DNA of 64,000 nucleotides from Mycogone perniciosa. Lineage: Eukaryota > Ascomycota > Sordariomycetes > Hypocreales > Hypocreaceae. The notes under the pieces are model-generated. The model made no database searches. It had not been told where the DNA came from and worked only from the letters and a program-made list of their open reading frames with translations. The DNA lies in contig JAOALB010000072.1 in NCBI GenBank assembly GCA_025331125.1, forward strand, positions 186,001-250,000, read 5' to 3'. Positions 55,077-64,000 of the stretch are shown here, piece after piece (within the stretch, counting starts at the first letter, position 1; each line of letters begins with the position of its first letter). The translations under genes were made by a program, and so were the position numbers.

Positions 55077-57390
55077 TGTAGAGTTGTTGATGTGTGATAT
55101 GATAGCATGTGTGGTGCAAAATGTCAGTTGGGAAATGAAGAAAGTCATTTAGTATTTGTACTTTGTGCGTCTGCTCAAGGTAATCATTTTAGAGTGCTTT
55201 GTTTGCTCCTACAACCTCTGATATGTTCCATACTTCCTGCAACACTATCGTGAGTCTTAAATCTCTATACGAGTATATCTGAAGCATATAGATTCCGTAT
55301 CTACTAGGGCTGTAGCCAATAGTAAACCGGAAGATAAGAGATACGTTGGGATTTTCCGGAGGTAACATGGGTCGGGGGGAGTCTCAAGACTTGGAGAGGG
55401 TCATATTTTGGAATCCCCACGACTGAATTCAAGAGATCTTCCGGGCCGCCCTTCGTATACCGGGCGAACTATCGGGTCAAATGGCCTTCCTCAGTAGTAT
55501 ATCAGCAGTGACGGAATGTTGGGGCAGTGGCTTGGAACTTTTTACGCAGTATGGGGCTCCTGGAAACAATACAGCTGGGTATGAATCTTGGCTCATCATA
55601 CTCCGTAGAACCTGCCGAGCCAGGCGACAACACGGACAACGGCGGAGAATAATGTTGTCTCTGTGTGGTGGATCAAGCTGACTTTGGCGCTCAAAACCAG
55701 GATAGCGTACTCTTTTATATATGTCATTCGTTTGGCATTTGGTTGCACTCGAAGTTTAAAGACAAATAGAAAACCAAAAAAGAATGATTTAAGGCCTCGT
55801 TCACAGATGGCGCACATAAAAAAAAAAGTCAGTTGGACCAAGGACAAAACTACCAGCCTTGATTGCTGCCTGTAAGAGGCCATCTTGGGAATAGGGCGTT
55901 GTAGGTGCCTCTTACCACAATGACATTGTGAGGTAGTCTGTGCTTGCTTTTGTTGGCAGCCTTTTGCTTAGAGAGTTTCAATTGAGGAGCATTCTAATTC
56001 CCAAGGTCGCCGATAACTATGACTTAAAAGCTGCCAATATAGACTACAAATAGTACTAGTTGAGTCCCAAGTGGGTACTGGTTGTAAATACTATCGGTAA
56101 GTTCGACCTGATAGTACTACCATGAAATGCCCCCAGTAATTGTGGCTGATACTGTTTGATCAGGGACTTCATATCCGTATATATGGCATTCTTCATACGT
56201 ATAGCTTTCAGTTATCGAAGATTACAGCATTGACGGCGTATAAATGCAAACCAAGCCTTCCTCAAGGATATATAAGCATAACTAAGCTACAGTATTCAAG
56301 GTCTCAGTATAGTTCTCGTCTATTGTATCCTATTTCCAGGTGTATTCGGGATATATAGTGTAAAATACTGTTTTTAAGTGGAATAATAAAAACTCGTTAA
56401 GTACAACTATGGGGTATAACAAAGTGGCTCTGCTCCTTCGCTCGATCGCCAAAAGGAAGTGTTCGACCTCAGGAATTGTAATCATATTAATCCTAATACT
56501 GCCTTGTAGTGGACCAGTCGGCGATCTTGAAACCACCTAACATGCAACCAGCAGCCCGAGCCGGGGAAATAAGATGCCTAGATGCCGCATACACTCAGCA
56601 CATTCATAGGCCCCGCTGGTCCATTTTCTCCCTAGTGTTATCCACATAATACTAGCCACAACAACAAGCGTATCCCATCGGCAATACGCAAATCCGGTAT
56701 TATGTGGAGTATTATCTCTATATAGCTGTTATAGTAGCTGTTTGATTTTTGAAGGTCTGATATAGTGTGGCGGGGTATCTGGTCTCCGCTGGTAAATGGA
56801 AATCTAGCAGAGTTAGGGAAAAGCAATACTACTACCTATTAACACTACTACTACTACGGAGTACTCGCATTAGCTATATATTTAGTGCCTATGAATGTGC
56901 TGAGTGAATACATACGGATCCTGACATGGAGAAACCCGCCTCGAGCTCCACCTATCAGAAATAGGTCTGCTCCGTAGCGTGATAGTAATATCCCGCGCCG
57001 AATGTGATGGAATATGAATGCTTTTTTCTTTTCTTCTTCTCAATTGCATTCACTAAAGCTCTACACACATAGAGTGATTTTCTTACCTGCCGGATTTGAT
57101 CTCCATTACAGGAAGAAAAAAAGAAATAGTACATAGTACTACTCTGTCTGATTCAGCAGTGGTGTACATAGGGCAGGATCTCCTTCACTTAGGAGTAGTA
57201 TGTAGATCACTTACATGGCCAGAATGCAGGGAGAAGATGAGCAAAATCGGTCATACATCTAGGACATAATATAATGAGCCGCATATTTCCCTATAATTTG
57301 CCGAATTTGCCTTTAGTGTAATGGTAGGCATGCCGATCCCCGATCCCTGGCCCTTTCTATTGAACCTAGAGACCCTCAATACATTGCTCC

Positions 57391-57418
57391 TATTCCTTAT
57401 TCCTTATTCCTTATTCCT
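57391..57418. repeat. (TATTCCT)4 tandem
   Basis: Four perfect 7-base units, 33 bases beyond the oxidoreductase stop codon. Confidence 0.9.
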
Positions 57419-57450
57419 TGAATATACAAGACCATAGTCAAAATCCAACT

Positions 57451-58419
57451 TCAAGACGATTCGGGCACGAAGTTAATCACAACCTTTCCCTGTCTTCTCC
57501 TCTGCCCCGAAAACTCCCACGCTTCCACAGCCTGATCAACGGGGAACGGCTGAATTGGCAACGGCTTGAGCGTGCCATCGTCGAAAAGTGCCGCAATCTT
57601 GGCCAGATTGTCACTCCTTGCAGTGACAATGAAGAAAAGCCATTTTACATCGGGATATGTGCTTAATTCCTCGGGGCGTCCCTTTCCATACTCCCAGCAA
57701 GCAGGGGGTTCAGCGACAGTCATAATATATCCTTTGTTCTTGACCGTCTTCCATGTCTTTGCGAGGACTGCATCTCCGACGGTATCGATGACCAAATCCA
57801 CACAACTGACTGAATCTTCCCAGTTAGGAGTATTGTAGTCAACAACCTGGCTGGCACCCAACTCTTTGAGTGTCGTGTGGTGCTGTGATGATGCCAGGGC
57901 GACAACTTCGGCGTTGGCCAGTCGATGCGCAATCTGCACAAGGACAAGGCCGACGGCACCAGATGCACCCGTGATAAGTACCTTCTTTCCCTTCTCCAAC
58001 TTTGCGTGGTCGAAAATCGCCTCCCAGGCTGTCAGCACAGGAATCGGAAGTGCTGCGGCCTGCGCATGCGATAAGCTTGTGGGCTTCTTCGTAACTTCCT
58101 TGTCCTCTTGAATGACATACTCGGCCTGTCCCAGACCCCGGTTTACATCTGTCATGGAGTATACGGCATCACCCACGACCAGGGGGCCCCTGTAATCTGA
58201 CCCCAGTTCGACAACCACACCAGAGATATCGTGCCCAGGAATTCTTATGGGAGCATCCCAGAGTTCCTGCCAGGTGAGCTCGTCTGCGGTGATACCGGCG
58301 GCGTGAACCTTGACGAGAATTTCGGTGCCCTTGGGGACGGGCTTTGGTGAGGAGGGATTGAGGGTAACTTCGGGCGAGCCCTTGTCGCCTTTGACCTCTA
58401 CTGCCTTCATTGTGCTCAT
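57451..58419 (-). CDS. zinc-independent medium-chain reductase (quinone oxidoreductase-like)
   Basis: 322 aa, single exon, starting at 58419 (M-S-T-M-K-A-V); the frame extends to an ATG at 58482, but the extra residues are not family-like. MDR superfamily: N-terminal GroES-like fold with I-P-G-H-D-I-S-G-V-V-V-E-L-G, then the Rossmann domain with the nucleotide loop G-A-S-G-A-V-G-L-V and Q-I-A. The structural and catalytic zinc Cys clusters of alcohol dehydrogenases are absent, so it is of the NADPH:quinone/enoyl reductase type. D-T-V-G-D at about residue 225 is the usual Rossmann strand. Substrate unknown. It is the last intact gene before the degenerate right-hand tract, with gene-poor DNA on both sides. 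Confidence 0.88.
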   Translation of the reverse strand: MSTMKAVEVKGDKGSPEVTLNPSSPKPVPKGTEILVKVHAAGITADELTWQELWDAPIRIPGHDISGVVVELGSDYRGPLVVGDAVYSMTDVNRGLGQAEYVIQEDKEVTKKPTSLSHAQAAALPIPVLTAWEAIFDHAKLEKGKKVLITGASGAVGLVLVQIAHRLANAEVVALASSQHHTTLKELGASQVVDYNTPNWEDSVSCVDLVIDTVGDAVLAKTWKTVKNKGYIMTVAEPPACWEYGKGRPEELSTYPDVKWLFFIVTARSDNLAKIAALFDDGTLKPLPIQPFPVDQAVEAWEFSGQRRRQGKVVINFVPESS

Positions 58420-59393
58420 AATGATAAGGGAGATGATGTCCTTGTCCGTGATTGAGAAGCACTTCGATATTGTGATGTGCACTTTGGTGTTTAATGAGCT
58501 GTCAAGTAATTTGATGTTAAAAAAACGTCAATAACCTTCTAGATCAGATTACCGACGGGTATCCGGGCTTGCCGGGTTGTTGAGTCCGGCGTTCCAAACG
58601 CGATATCCGGGTCAAGCTGCCCAATCGGGTACCCATCAGCTCGCCCTTTCGGGGGCCGGCTTTCGCGGGGTCGCCGAGCCGATGGGTAATAGCCTTCAGT
58701 AACCGCCGGATAATGTCATGTATCAGTTAAAAGACAAGTAGGAAGATATATGCCTATTATAAAATACAGGGTTTTATTAGTTGTTGTTAGGTATTCGATA
58801 TTAGCTATTTTTAAACGCTAATACCTAGACGTTTGGCATAAAATCAATAATTGCTATAGCGTAGTGTGGTGTGAATGTATTAGTATATCTCCGAGAGCTC
58901 GACTCATAAGCGGGTCTTAGGTCCGGGGGCCCGAGTGACTACACTACTCGGGCCGACTGGTTGATTGCCGATCACCATAAGGGACCGGAAATTGACCGTG
59001 GACGGCAATCTAACGTACAGAAAGAAACTCCATAAAGACTGGCAAAGATTCGCTAGGAGTTCTGAGGGATCTTTGCGGGACTCGAGTCATTGGTCAAAAG
59101 CTAGGCTAGGCATCTTGACTGTGTTGCTGAATGGGGCTTTCGAGGATCATAGCGGTACTGATTCACTAGATTTCCAAAAGAGAGACACCATTCACACTTA
59201 AATTGTAGGGAAAGGCCAACTTTCTAAAGGAATAAAATTCAGTGCTATGAAGAAAAATGCGTGATGAACTATATACAATAACGGAAAACGACCCTTGTCT
59301 ATTCCCCATTGGCGCATAGTAGCTCCCTTGCTGTATATAGACGGGTCCCTATCTAGCTAGATGCATTCTGGTCCCTTGTCCCCTGATATTTTT
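58420..59393. other. GC-rich island then degenerate DNA
   Basis: Bases 58540-58690 form a conspicuous GC-rich island (repeated CCGGG and TATCCGGG words) inside AT-rich DNA, with a 13-bp inverted repeat (58631-58643 with 58675-58687, one mismatch). Farther on, an 8-bp perfect hairpin (GCCCGAGT 58929-58936, ACTCGGGC 58946-58953) occurs. The frame at 58965-59201 has no family resemblance. No gene is supported. Confidence 0.45.
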
Positions 59394-59802
59394 CTAATTC
59401 TCACATCCATTGGGTCGGTTTGACAGGCACTGGGTAGTACAGGTTCTACCGAGTGGAACGCCCCGCGCATATCCAGATACCCCCTGAGAAACAGCACATT
59501 TACCGAGCACCGCATAGCCGGCAGAAGTGAGATCTTTTCGGATGATATAACCTGATACATGATCTGCCCAGCTAACGCAGCATTGGTCGTGTGGGGTGTT
59601 TGCACAGATAGACCGAGTTGACGGGAGACCGAAATCGGACATCTCAAGCGAATAAAGCAGATTAGAGCAAAGTCCCTGGCCTGCTCGATGGCTTGAGCTG
59701 CAGAAGGGAACGCCCCTGCTGCACCTCTTCGATAGCTCTTTGTCGTGGTCGGCAGGTATTTCAGGTGCAATAGTCTTATGAGTGGAATCGGCGTTGGAAT
59801 AG
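59394..59802 (-). pseudogene. 5'-truncated WD-like fungal secreted protein
   Basis: The in-frame part (135 codons to TAG at 59394) begins after a CATATAG acceptor at 59803-59804 and reads E-L-S-K-R (Kex2-type site), then a Cys-rich domain: C-S-R-G-V-P-F-C, S-I-C-A-N-T, Q-C-C-V-S-W, and the conserved ending C-T-T-Q-C-L-S-N-R-P-N-G-C. This Cys pattern matches the WD-like secreted family of ascomycetes as I remember it. No exon encoding a signal peptide can be found upstream; a GTATGT donor exists near 59875, but the sequence before it is AT-rich with stops. It is therefore probably a 5'-lost or decayed gene. The long frame on the same strand at 59357-59875 is a shadow in another frame. Confidence 0.6.
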
Positions 59803-60093
59803 CTATATGAAAATTAGTGACATGGATCGAGGAGAGGGTTAGCAGGAGTTCCATTACTCTGGCGCTGACATACAATATAGGCTTATATTATTAATTGATC
59901 TTTACAAAAACACTCTTTTCTCCTTCACTTCTTTTAATTTTGAATTCTACCGTAATCTTTAATACTTGCCATAGTGTTATTAGCTTATAATAGCAATACA
60001 TTCCCTTTTATTTTCATTATAAATGTACTCCGCTGTAATGCTTAATAAAAATATTTTCCTATTACTAGTGGCTTCGACTGCGTTATATACTAT

Positions 60094-61531
60094 CTATGGC
60101 GTTGTGGGTGGGATTAATAAAGCCAATTTAAACTGGTTTCGTGCTGCGGGGATTAGGAGGAGGTAGAGCGGGAAAAGGATTGCTAAGGCGAACAAAACGA
60201 CCGCTACACATAAAGAGTATCGGACTGTATGGGCCTGCTGCACGGCCAACCCAACAAATAGAAAAATGCAGGCGCCTACGCCAGACGCAGAAGTAAGTAG
60301 GCAGATAGTAGGCTTAGTTTACCGGCCTAGACCGCGCAGTCCGATAGTAAAATTTAAAGGAAATATAGGCGATATAAAGAAGGGGATAATCAGCCTTACA
60401 GTAAGCGTGCTGTTGATGGATGGCAAGTCGAGGCCTATAGTTAATGCGGTAAAGATAATACAGCCTGTATATGCGAGGAGAATAAGGATGTATAAGGGCA
60501 TAAAAAGATAAAAAGCGGCAAAAATATATAAACCTACTGCGAAAATAGAGTTAGCTACTATATAATAGTTCGCTAACGATAAAGCTAGGTAGGAAGAGGT
60601 GGTGCGAGCGACGCTGGAGATTAGGCTATTAAAGGATAACGCAAGCCATGCCTATACACTATTGGTAGTGATTATGTATAGGACTGCTATGGCCAGAGTG
60701 ATGAAAATAACTGGGAATCCGCTAAAGGTTTTCACGAGAAGGGGTCTCCTTTGTTGCTCGGCTTAGATCTGCAGGTCTAAATCTATGGATTTTAGGAGTG
60801 GCATATAGTAGAAACCGAGTGCAAGGAAAACAGTTGAGATAGTAATAGTAAAGTAGGTCCACTATACAGCGATTAAACTTCCAGTCTAGACCTCGTTTAC
60901 AAGTTTCTATGTAAGCAGCTCCTTTAAGACTATCGCGAACGCCTGTATACCGTTTAATAGACAGACCCGGAATTCAGCGTAATAGGGTGGTCCGTAGAGG
61001 GTCAGAAAACTATATATTGCCGCTATAACCAGGGAAAAACCAAACCTAACGATAAAGTTAAAGACAATAAAGCCGGGATAAGACCCTAGATATCCGGAAA
61101 GCCAGAATATAAGCGTTCTGATATAGTATATCCCTAAGCCTATTATAAAGGTTACTTTAAATCCAAAGCCCTACAGGATCTATATACTGAGGAGGAGAAG
61201 GCCGATAATACAGCCCCTAAAACTGGCGTAGCTTATACCTAAACTGTAGACTAGGGTTAGATAACCTGCAATTAAGATCTGGCTATTAAAGATAATAAGC
61301 AGGGCAAAGGCGAATCCTTAAACTAAGTAAATAATAGTGACTATAATACAGTACTTAATAGATTTAAGGTCCTGTATATTAAATATACACTTTAGCCCTA
61401 TTGCCCTATTAAATGTCGAACCGATAAAATATTTAATAAACTAGGAAGAGTTTATTTTTAACTCCGCGGCTATTATCCTAGGATTTTTATCTAGAGTCTG
61501 GGTCTAGCATATTATTTAGATCTGCTGACAT
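60094..61531 (-). pseudogene. degenerate L-fucose-permease-like MFS transporter
   Basis: Minus-strand conceptual reading gives a 12-helix-like transporter with at least ten in-frame stops and frame changes near the 5' end. Recognisable blocks: L-V-*-G-F-A-F-A-L-L (helix 1), Y-G-P-P-Y-Y-A-E-F-R, V-*-W-T-Y-F, F-Y-Y-M-P-L-L, and near the end G-L-R-G-L-G-R-*-T-K, then F-P-L-Y-L-L-L-I-P-A-A. This layout is that of fungal FucP/Gluco-type permeases of the major facilitator family (sugar:H+ symport at the plasma membrane). The stops are mostly CAG/CAA to TAG/TAA or TGG to a stop, and the region is TA-rich, consistent with RIP. Not functional. The 5' limit at 61531 is approximate. Confidence 0.65.
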
Positions 61532-61632
61532 CTATTCCCTATTTACAGGATCGCAGTAACTAACTTTATATCTACTACTACTTGCTATTAATACTCTTTA
61601 GAATTATGTAAATGTAAGATAGTTAATAGCTA

Positions 61633-62617
61633 TCAGCTAGGCAGCAGTGCTCTCGTAATACTATTATAGTTTATATAATAGAATATCTTTCTTAAGAGTA
61701 TATGCGTAATAAATAGCTGTATAATAGGGATGCAAGTGTAGATAATGCCTATATTAACCTGTATTGCAGACTACAGTAATGCTATACTTATATTATAGGA
61801 GAACAGTAGACTTATAGTTGTATTGGCTGTAGATAGTGTATTAACGTTTATAGCCTTTAATTGCAGATAGTAGATGCGTATAATATCTATACTAGTAATA
61901 AAGGCTTTTAGCAGGAATATTAAGATTAAAATGCATTTTTGCTGCTATAGCAGATTTATAGCTGTTAATACCAGGATAAGGAGGATTAGTATAGCTAAGT
62001 CTATAGCAATATTTATAGGCGTAGAGATAAAGTAGATTATCTCAATTAAGATACATTACGCTTTTTTAATATTAGGAGTATATACTGCCTGTATAGGACA
62101 GTATTAGGCGATTATTATAAAGGTGAGGATAACACCAGTAATGTTGACGACTATAAGGGTTATATAGGATGCCCAGTATAGGAATAACCGCGTATTCTTG
62201 GATATCCTGAGATATAAGATAAGGATAGAGGTCTTGGTGGCCATTAACGCCGGGGTATATACAATGAAAGCCGTGTATTCGCTTGCTAGCAGCGGTATAA
62301 CCCAGGCAGCTGGTATAGAACTGTCCTGGCGCCCTAGACCCTTAAAGGTGTTAAAGTCAATAGAGAAGGCCATGCTAAAGGCGACGATCTGGTAGTAAAT
62401 ATATCATTAGTCTTTAATTTAGACTACCTAAGGGGGAGGCGGGCTCACGCACCTATACTAGTATAATATTAAAGTTATCCCATTTCCGCTGTTTAAGGAT
62501 GCAGAAGCGGCTTATAATCCTCGCGAAGATAAAGACTGTGGCGAATATAAATGCCACTGTCACGCCGATGAATACAGCGGTACTGCGAGCATGGTGCCCA
62601 TTGCCGTCCAGGGACAT
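61633..62617 (-). pseudogene. degenerate SAT4/PTH11-like seven-helix receptor
   Basis: Exon 1 (62453..62617) reads M-S-L-D-G-N-G-H-H then a helix and I-S-R-F-C-I-L-K-Q-R-K-W-D-N-F-N-I-I-L, the usual start of the fungal rhodopsin-like SAT4 domain. It ends in TAG directly before a GTGCGT donor, where the family has Trp (TGG to TAG). Exon 2 starts at 62388 after CAG and contains Y-T-P-A-L-M-A-T-K-T-S-I-L-I-L-Y-L-R-I and D-L-A-I-L-I-L, with stops replacing Gln at three or more points (CAA/CAG to TAA/TAG). It ends near 61633. Intact members are plasma-membrane receptors for surface cues. This copy is disabled, with the C-to-T signature of RIP. Confidence 0.7.
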
Positions 62618-63086
62618 GATGCTGGAATCGTGATATATATCGTTCCAGGGAGTTAAAATGGAGGGCCAGGATCTTGGAGTTTATATCATTCTGTAGTCGT
62701 CCGATTTACCCCTCTGCCTTTTGTGGCGCGGCTAGTATTAAATCTTGACGAGGTTTCCCTCAGCTTTGATTGGGTGTCTGTGCCAGTCTAACCATCTGCC
62801 ACGCATTACGTGTCGCATTTGCAATGCTTTGTATTGTTCCTCGGAAGAGATAAGAAGAATTCTTCTACGAAGTACTTCGTACACGCTGCTAAAGCCACAG
62901 GTTGACATCTCTCTCTGCACTAGCGATGTCCTCTAAGGGTGGCATTGAACGTCTTTTGCACACCCGACCATCACGGGATATGTCAGCCCAACACATATGC
63001 AACACTCAGGACGCTATTGGTAATATAACATCTATTCACTACTTTCATAACCTAGTTACGTTTTCTGGCTGAGACAAGCCGACGTT
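62618..63086. other. spacer between receptor and dehydrogenase remnants
   Basis: Less AT-rich than its flanks. No coding frame with family resemblance. A TACTTCGTAC word occurs at about 62873-62882. Confidence 0.4.
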
Positions 63087-63360
63087 TCAGTGACTGCTGG
63101 GCACTATGCCTACTCGTTCATAATCAGTGATCAGCGCGCTGCTATTAATATAACCTCCCGCCCTGTTGGCAAAGAACAATACTACTCCTGCCAGGTCCTC
63201 CTCGCTACCCACTCTCGCCAGCGGAATAAAGTTCTTCTCAAGGGCGCCTTCCTCACAAGGATCCTTTCCGGAGTTCATAAATGGCATCTTTTAAGTCATT
63301 TCACTCGGATAGAATCCCAGGGCTACCGCATTGGCCCGGATCTTGTGCGGTGGCATAGAA
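63087..63360 (-). pseudogene. C-terminal fragment of a short-chain dehydrogenase
   Basis: The minus frame reads I-R-A-N-A-V-A-L-G-F-Y-P-S-E-M-T, a stop (TAA), then P-F-M-N-S-G-K-D, I-P-L-A-R-V-G-S-E-E-D-L-A-G-V-V-L-F and G-G-Y-I-N-S-S-A-L-I-T-D, ending at 63087. These are the last two strands and helices of a classical SDR (cofactor-side P-G motif decayed to L-G, Rossmann tail T-D-G-G decayed to T-D-Y-E). The catalytic and nucleotide-binding halves are missing. Upstream it abuts, without a spacer, the NLR remnant. Confidence 0.7.
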
Positions 63361-64000
63361 GGAAGACAGAGTGCCTGGATGTTCTGGGCCAAGAACCTGT
63401 TGCCGAGTCTAGGCACAGTTGTTCATTAACGCTATAGTATCTGTATGTCGACCTTGGTTTTTCCAAGTAAGAGCAAGGTTGGCCATACTGGTCAGCATAT
63501 CTGGAAGGTCCGCCCTGAGTTTCGTCCTGCAAGCCCTCCATACTTTATAAGCCACTCGCTCTGTAACATCATATCTGCCTTACAATAACGCATACTATCC
63601 CCTATTATATAGAAGAGTCGCCTAATCCTTTAAACCACTAGCTCTTAGCCGATTATTAACTGCAGCTTTAATATATGCAAAAACTATCCGATAAATTGCC
63701 CAATTACTATAGTTTACTATTAGGAATACTGCCACTATCCGCTTAATAAAGTCCTTTATAAACGTCTCTTACAGCTTAGAGGCATACAGGCATTGCCCTA
63801 TCGATAGCTGTAGAAGCCTATATATCTTAAATATATCCCTTTTCATATTTATTATAATAAGGCAGTAATGTCTCAGTATCGCCATATTATCATCAAATAT
63901 ATTGTCAGTGTTATTAATACTATTATCTATATCACAGTCCCCACTATTTAAACTGGAATCTCCTGTCTTATCAGGACTATTTGCTTGCGTTGCGGCTTTG
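63361..64000 (-). pseudogene. degenerate NLR (post-NB-ARC and TPR region), runs off the right edge
   Basis: Read from the right edge on the minus strand, the frame gives an acidic/Asn-rich start, then a winged-helix-like block (Y-R-L-L-Q-L-S-I-G-Q), N-Y-S-N-W-A-I-Y-R, F-A-Y-I-K-A-A-V, A-T-L-L-Y-N-R-G, and a kinesin-light-chain/nephrocystin TPR unit: L-T-S-M-A-N-L-A-L-T-W-K-N-Q-G-R followed by V-L-G-P-E-H-P-G-T-L-S-S. That is the standard transition from NB-ARC to TPR in fungal NLR immune-type receptors. About five in-frame stops replace Gln or Trp codons, again C-to-T or G-to-A. The rest of the gene lies outside the window. The boundary with the SDR fragment is within about 15 bases of 63360. 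Confidence 0.65.

Larger units (their letters stand above)
55030..57450. other. gene-poor AT-rich region
   Basis: 2.4 kb without a recognisable gene. It begins with the (GT)8 tract in the leader of the secreted-protein gene, becomes AT-rich from about 55.7 kb, carries one dispersed word (56855-56864), and ends with a TATTCCT tandem next to the oxidoreductase stop. Both strands were read for ATG-less exons; none were convincing. Confidence 0.45.

Noticed and set aside
59357..59875. 172-codon frame on the minus strand
   Set aside because: The Cys-patterned WD-like sequence lies in another frame over the same bases and ends at its own stop; this longer frame has no family logic.
16616..60093. 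Secondary-metabolite cluster
   Set aside because: Oxidoreductases, a transporter remnant and regulators are present but scattered, with no synthase, synthetase or prenyltransferase backbone gene.
1..64000. tRNA, rRNA or CRISPR features
   Set aside because: I looked for T-arm words (GTTCGA-like) with matching acceptor stems and for regular spacer-repeat arrays and found none that could be supported by eye; a covariance-model tRNA search would be decisive.

Overview
This window is nuclear DNA from a filamentous ascomycete (Pezizomycotina), most likely a eurotiomycete. The evidence is the many short spliceosomal introns (mostly 54-90 nt, GTANGT donors, CTAAC/CTGAC branch sites, CAG/TAG acceptors), housekeeping genes with fungal architectures (DPB11, DCN1, RAD5, DBP9, MVP1), and families largely confined to this group (HET-domain protein, NB-ARC/TPR NLR remnant, SAT4/PTH11-like receptor remnant, WD-like secreted protein). 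The class-level placement is an inference from family content, not a phylogeny. Every spliced model was assembled by hand and checked for frame closure across all introns; exact exon coordinates are in the entries.

Layout. 1-2.6 kb: no recognisable gene. 2.6-16.6 kb: a dense core block with DPB11 (BRCT replication/checkpoint scaffold), DCN1 (cullin neddylation), mitochondrial ribosomal protein bS6m, an NDUFAF6-like assembly factor divergent from RAD5 (HIRAN-SNF2-RING repair enzyme), and an aldo/keto reductase. 18-24 kb: accessory genes (His-rich membrane protein, a second single-pass membrane protein, a 727-aa HET-domain protein, an ATG-less orphan frame). 25-34.4 kb: a GPI-type aspartic protease with an unusual repetitive propeptide, a NAD(P)-binding protein, a CRH-type GH16 cell-wall transglycosylase, and the helicase DBP9. 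36-44.7 kb: two divergent SANT/Myb genes separated by 6.1 kb holding one coding remnant. 45.7-52.4 kb: a dihydroxy-acid dehydratase with an 8-nt microexon, the sorting nexin MVP1, and mitochondrial ribosomal protein uL15m. 53-58.4 kb: a small beta-trefoil-like protein, a Cys-containing secreted protein, and an MDR oxidoreductase in gene-poor surroundings. 58.4-64 kb: a degenerate accessory tract containing remnants of a WD-like secreted protein, an L-fucose-permease-like transporter, a SAT4-like receptor, a short-chain dehydrogenase tail and an NLR TPR domain. Stops consistent with C-to-T change (CAA/CAG to TAA/TAG, TGG to TAG) plus AT-richness point to repeat-induced point mutation (RIP).

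How the genes fit together: the core genes are individually transcribed housekeeping functions (replication/repair, mitochondrial translation and complex I assembly, ribosome biogenesis, vacuolar sorting, valine/isoleucine-type dehydration). There is no sign of a biosynthetic cluster. The most novel-looking item is the aspartic protease propeptide. It holds three copies of a K-P-F-H-I-L-P-F block alternating with T-L-P-V blocks, all punctuated by Lys-Arg/Arg-Arg sites, the layout of a kexin-processed peptide precursor fused to a protease. A second unexplained signal is a short near-palindromic word (GTACTCCGTAC / TACGGAGTA) scattered through intergenic DNA across the whole window.
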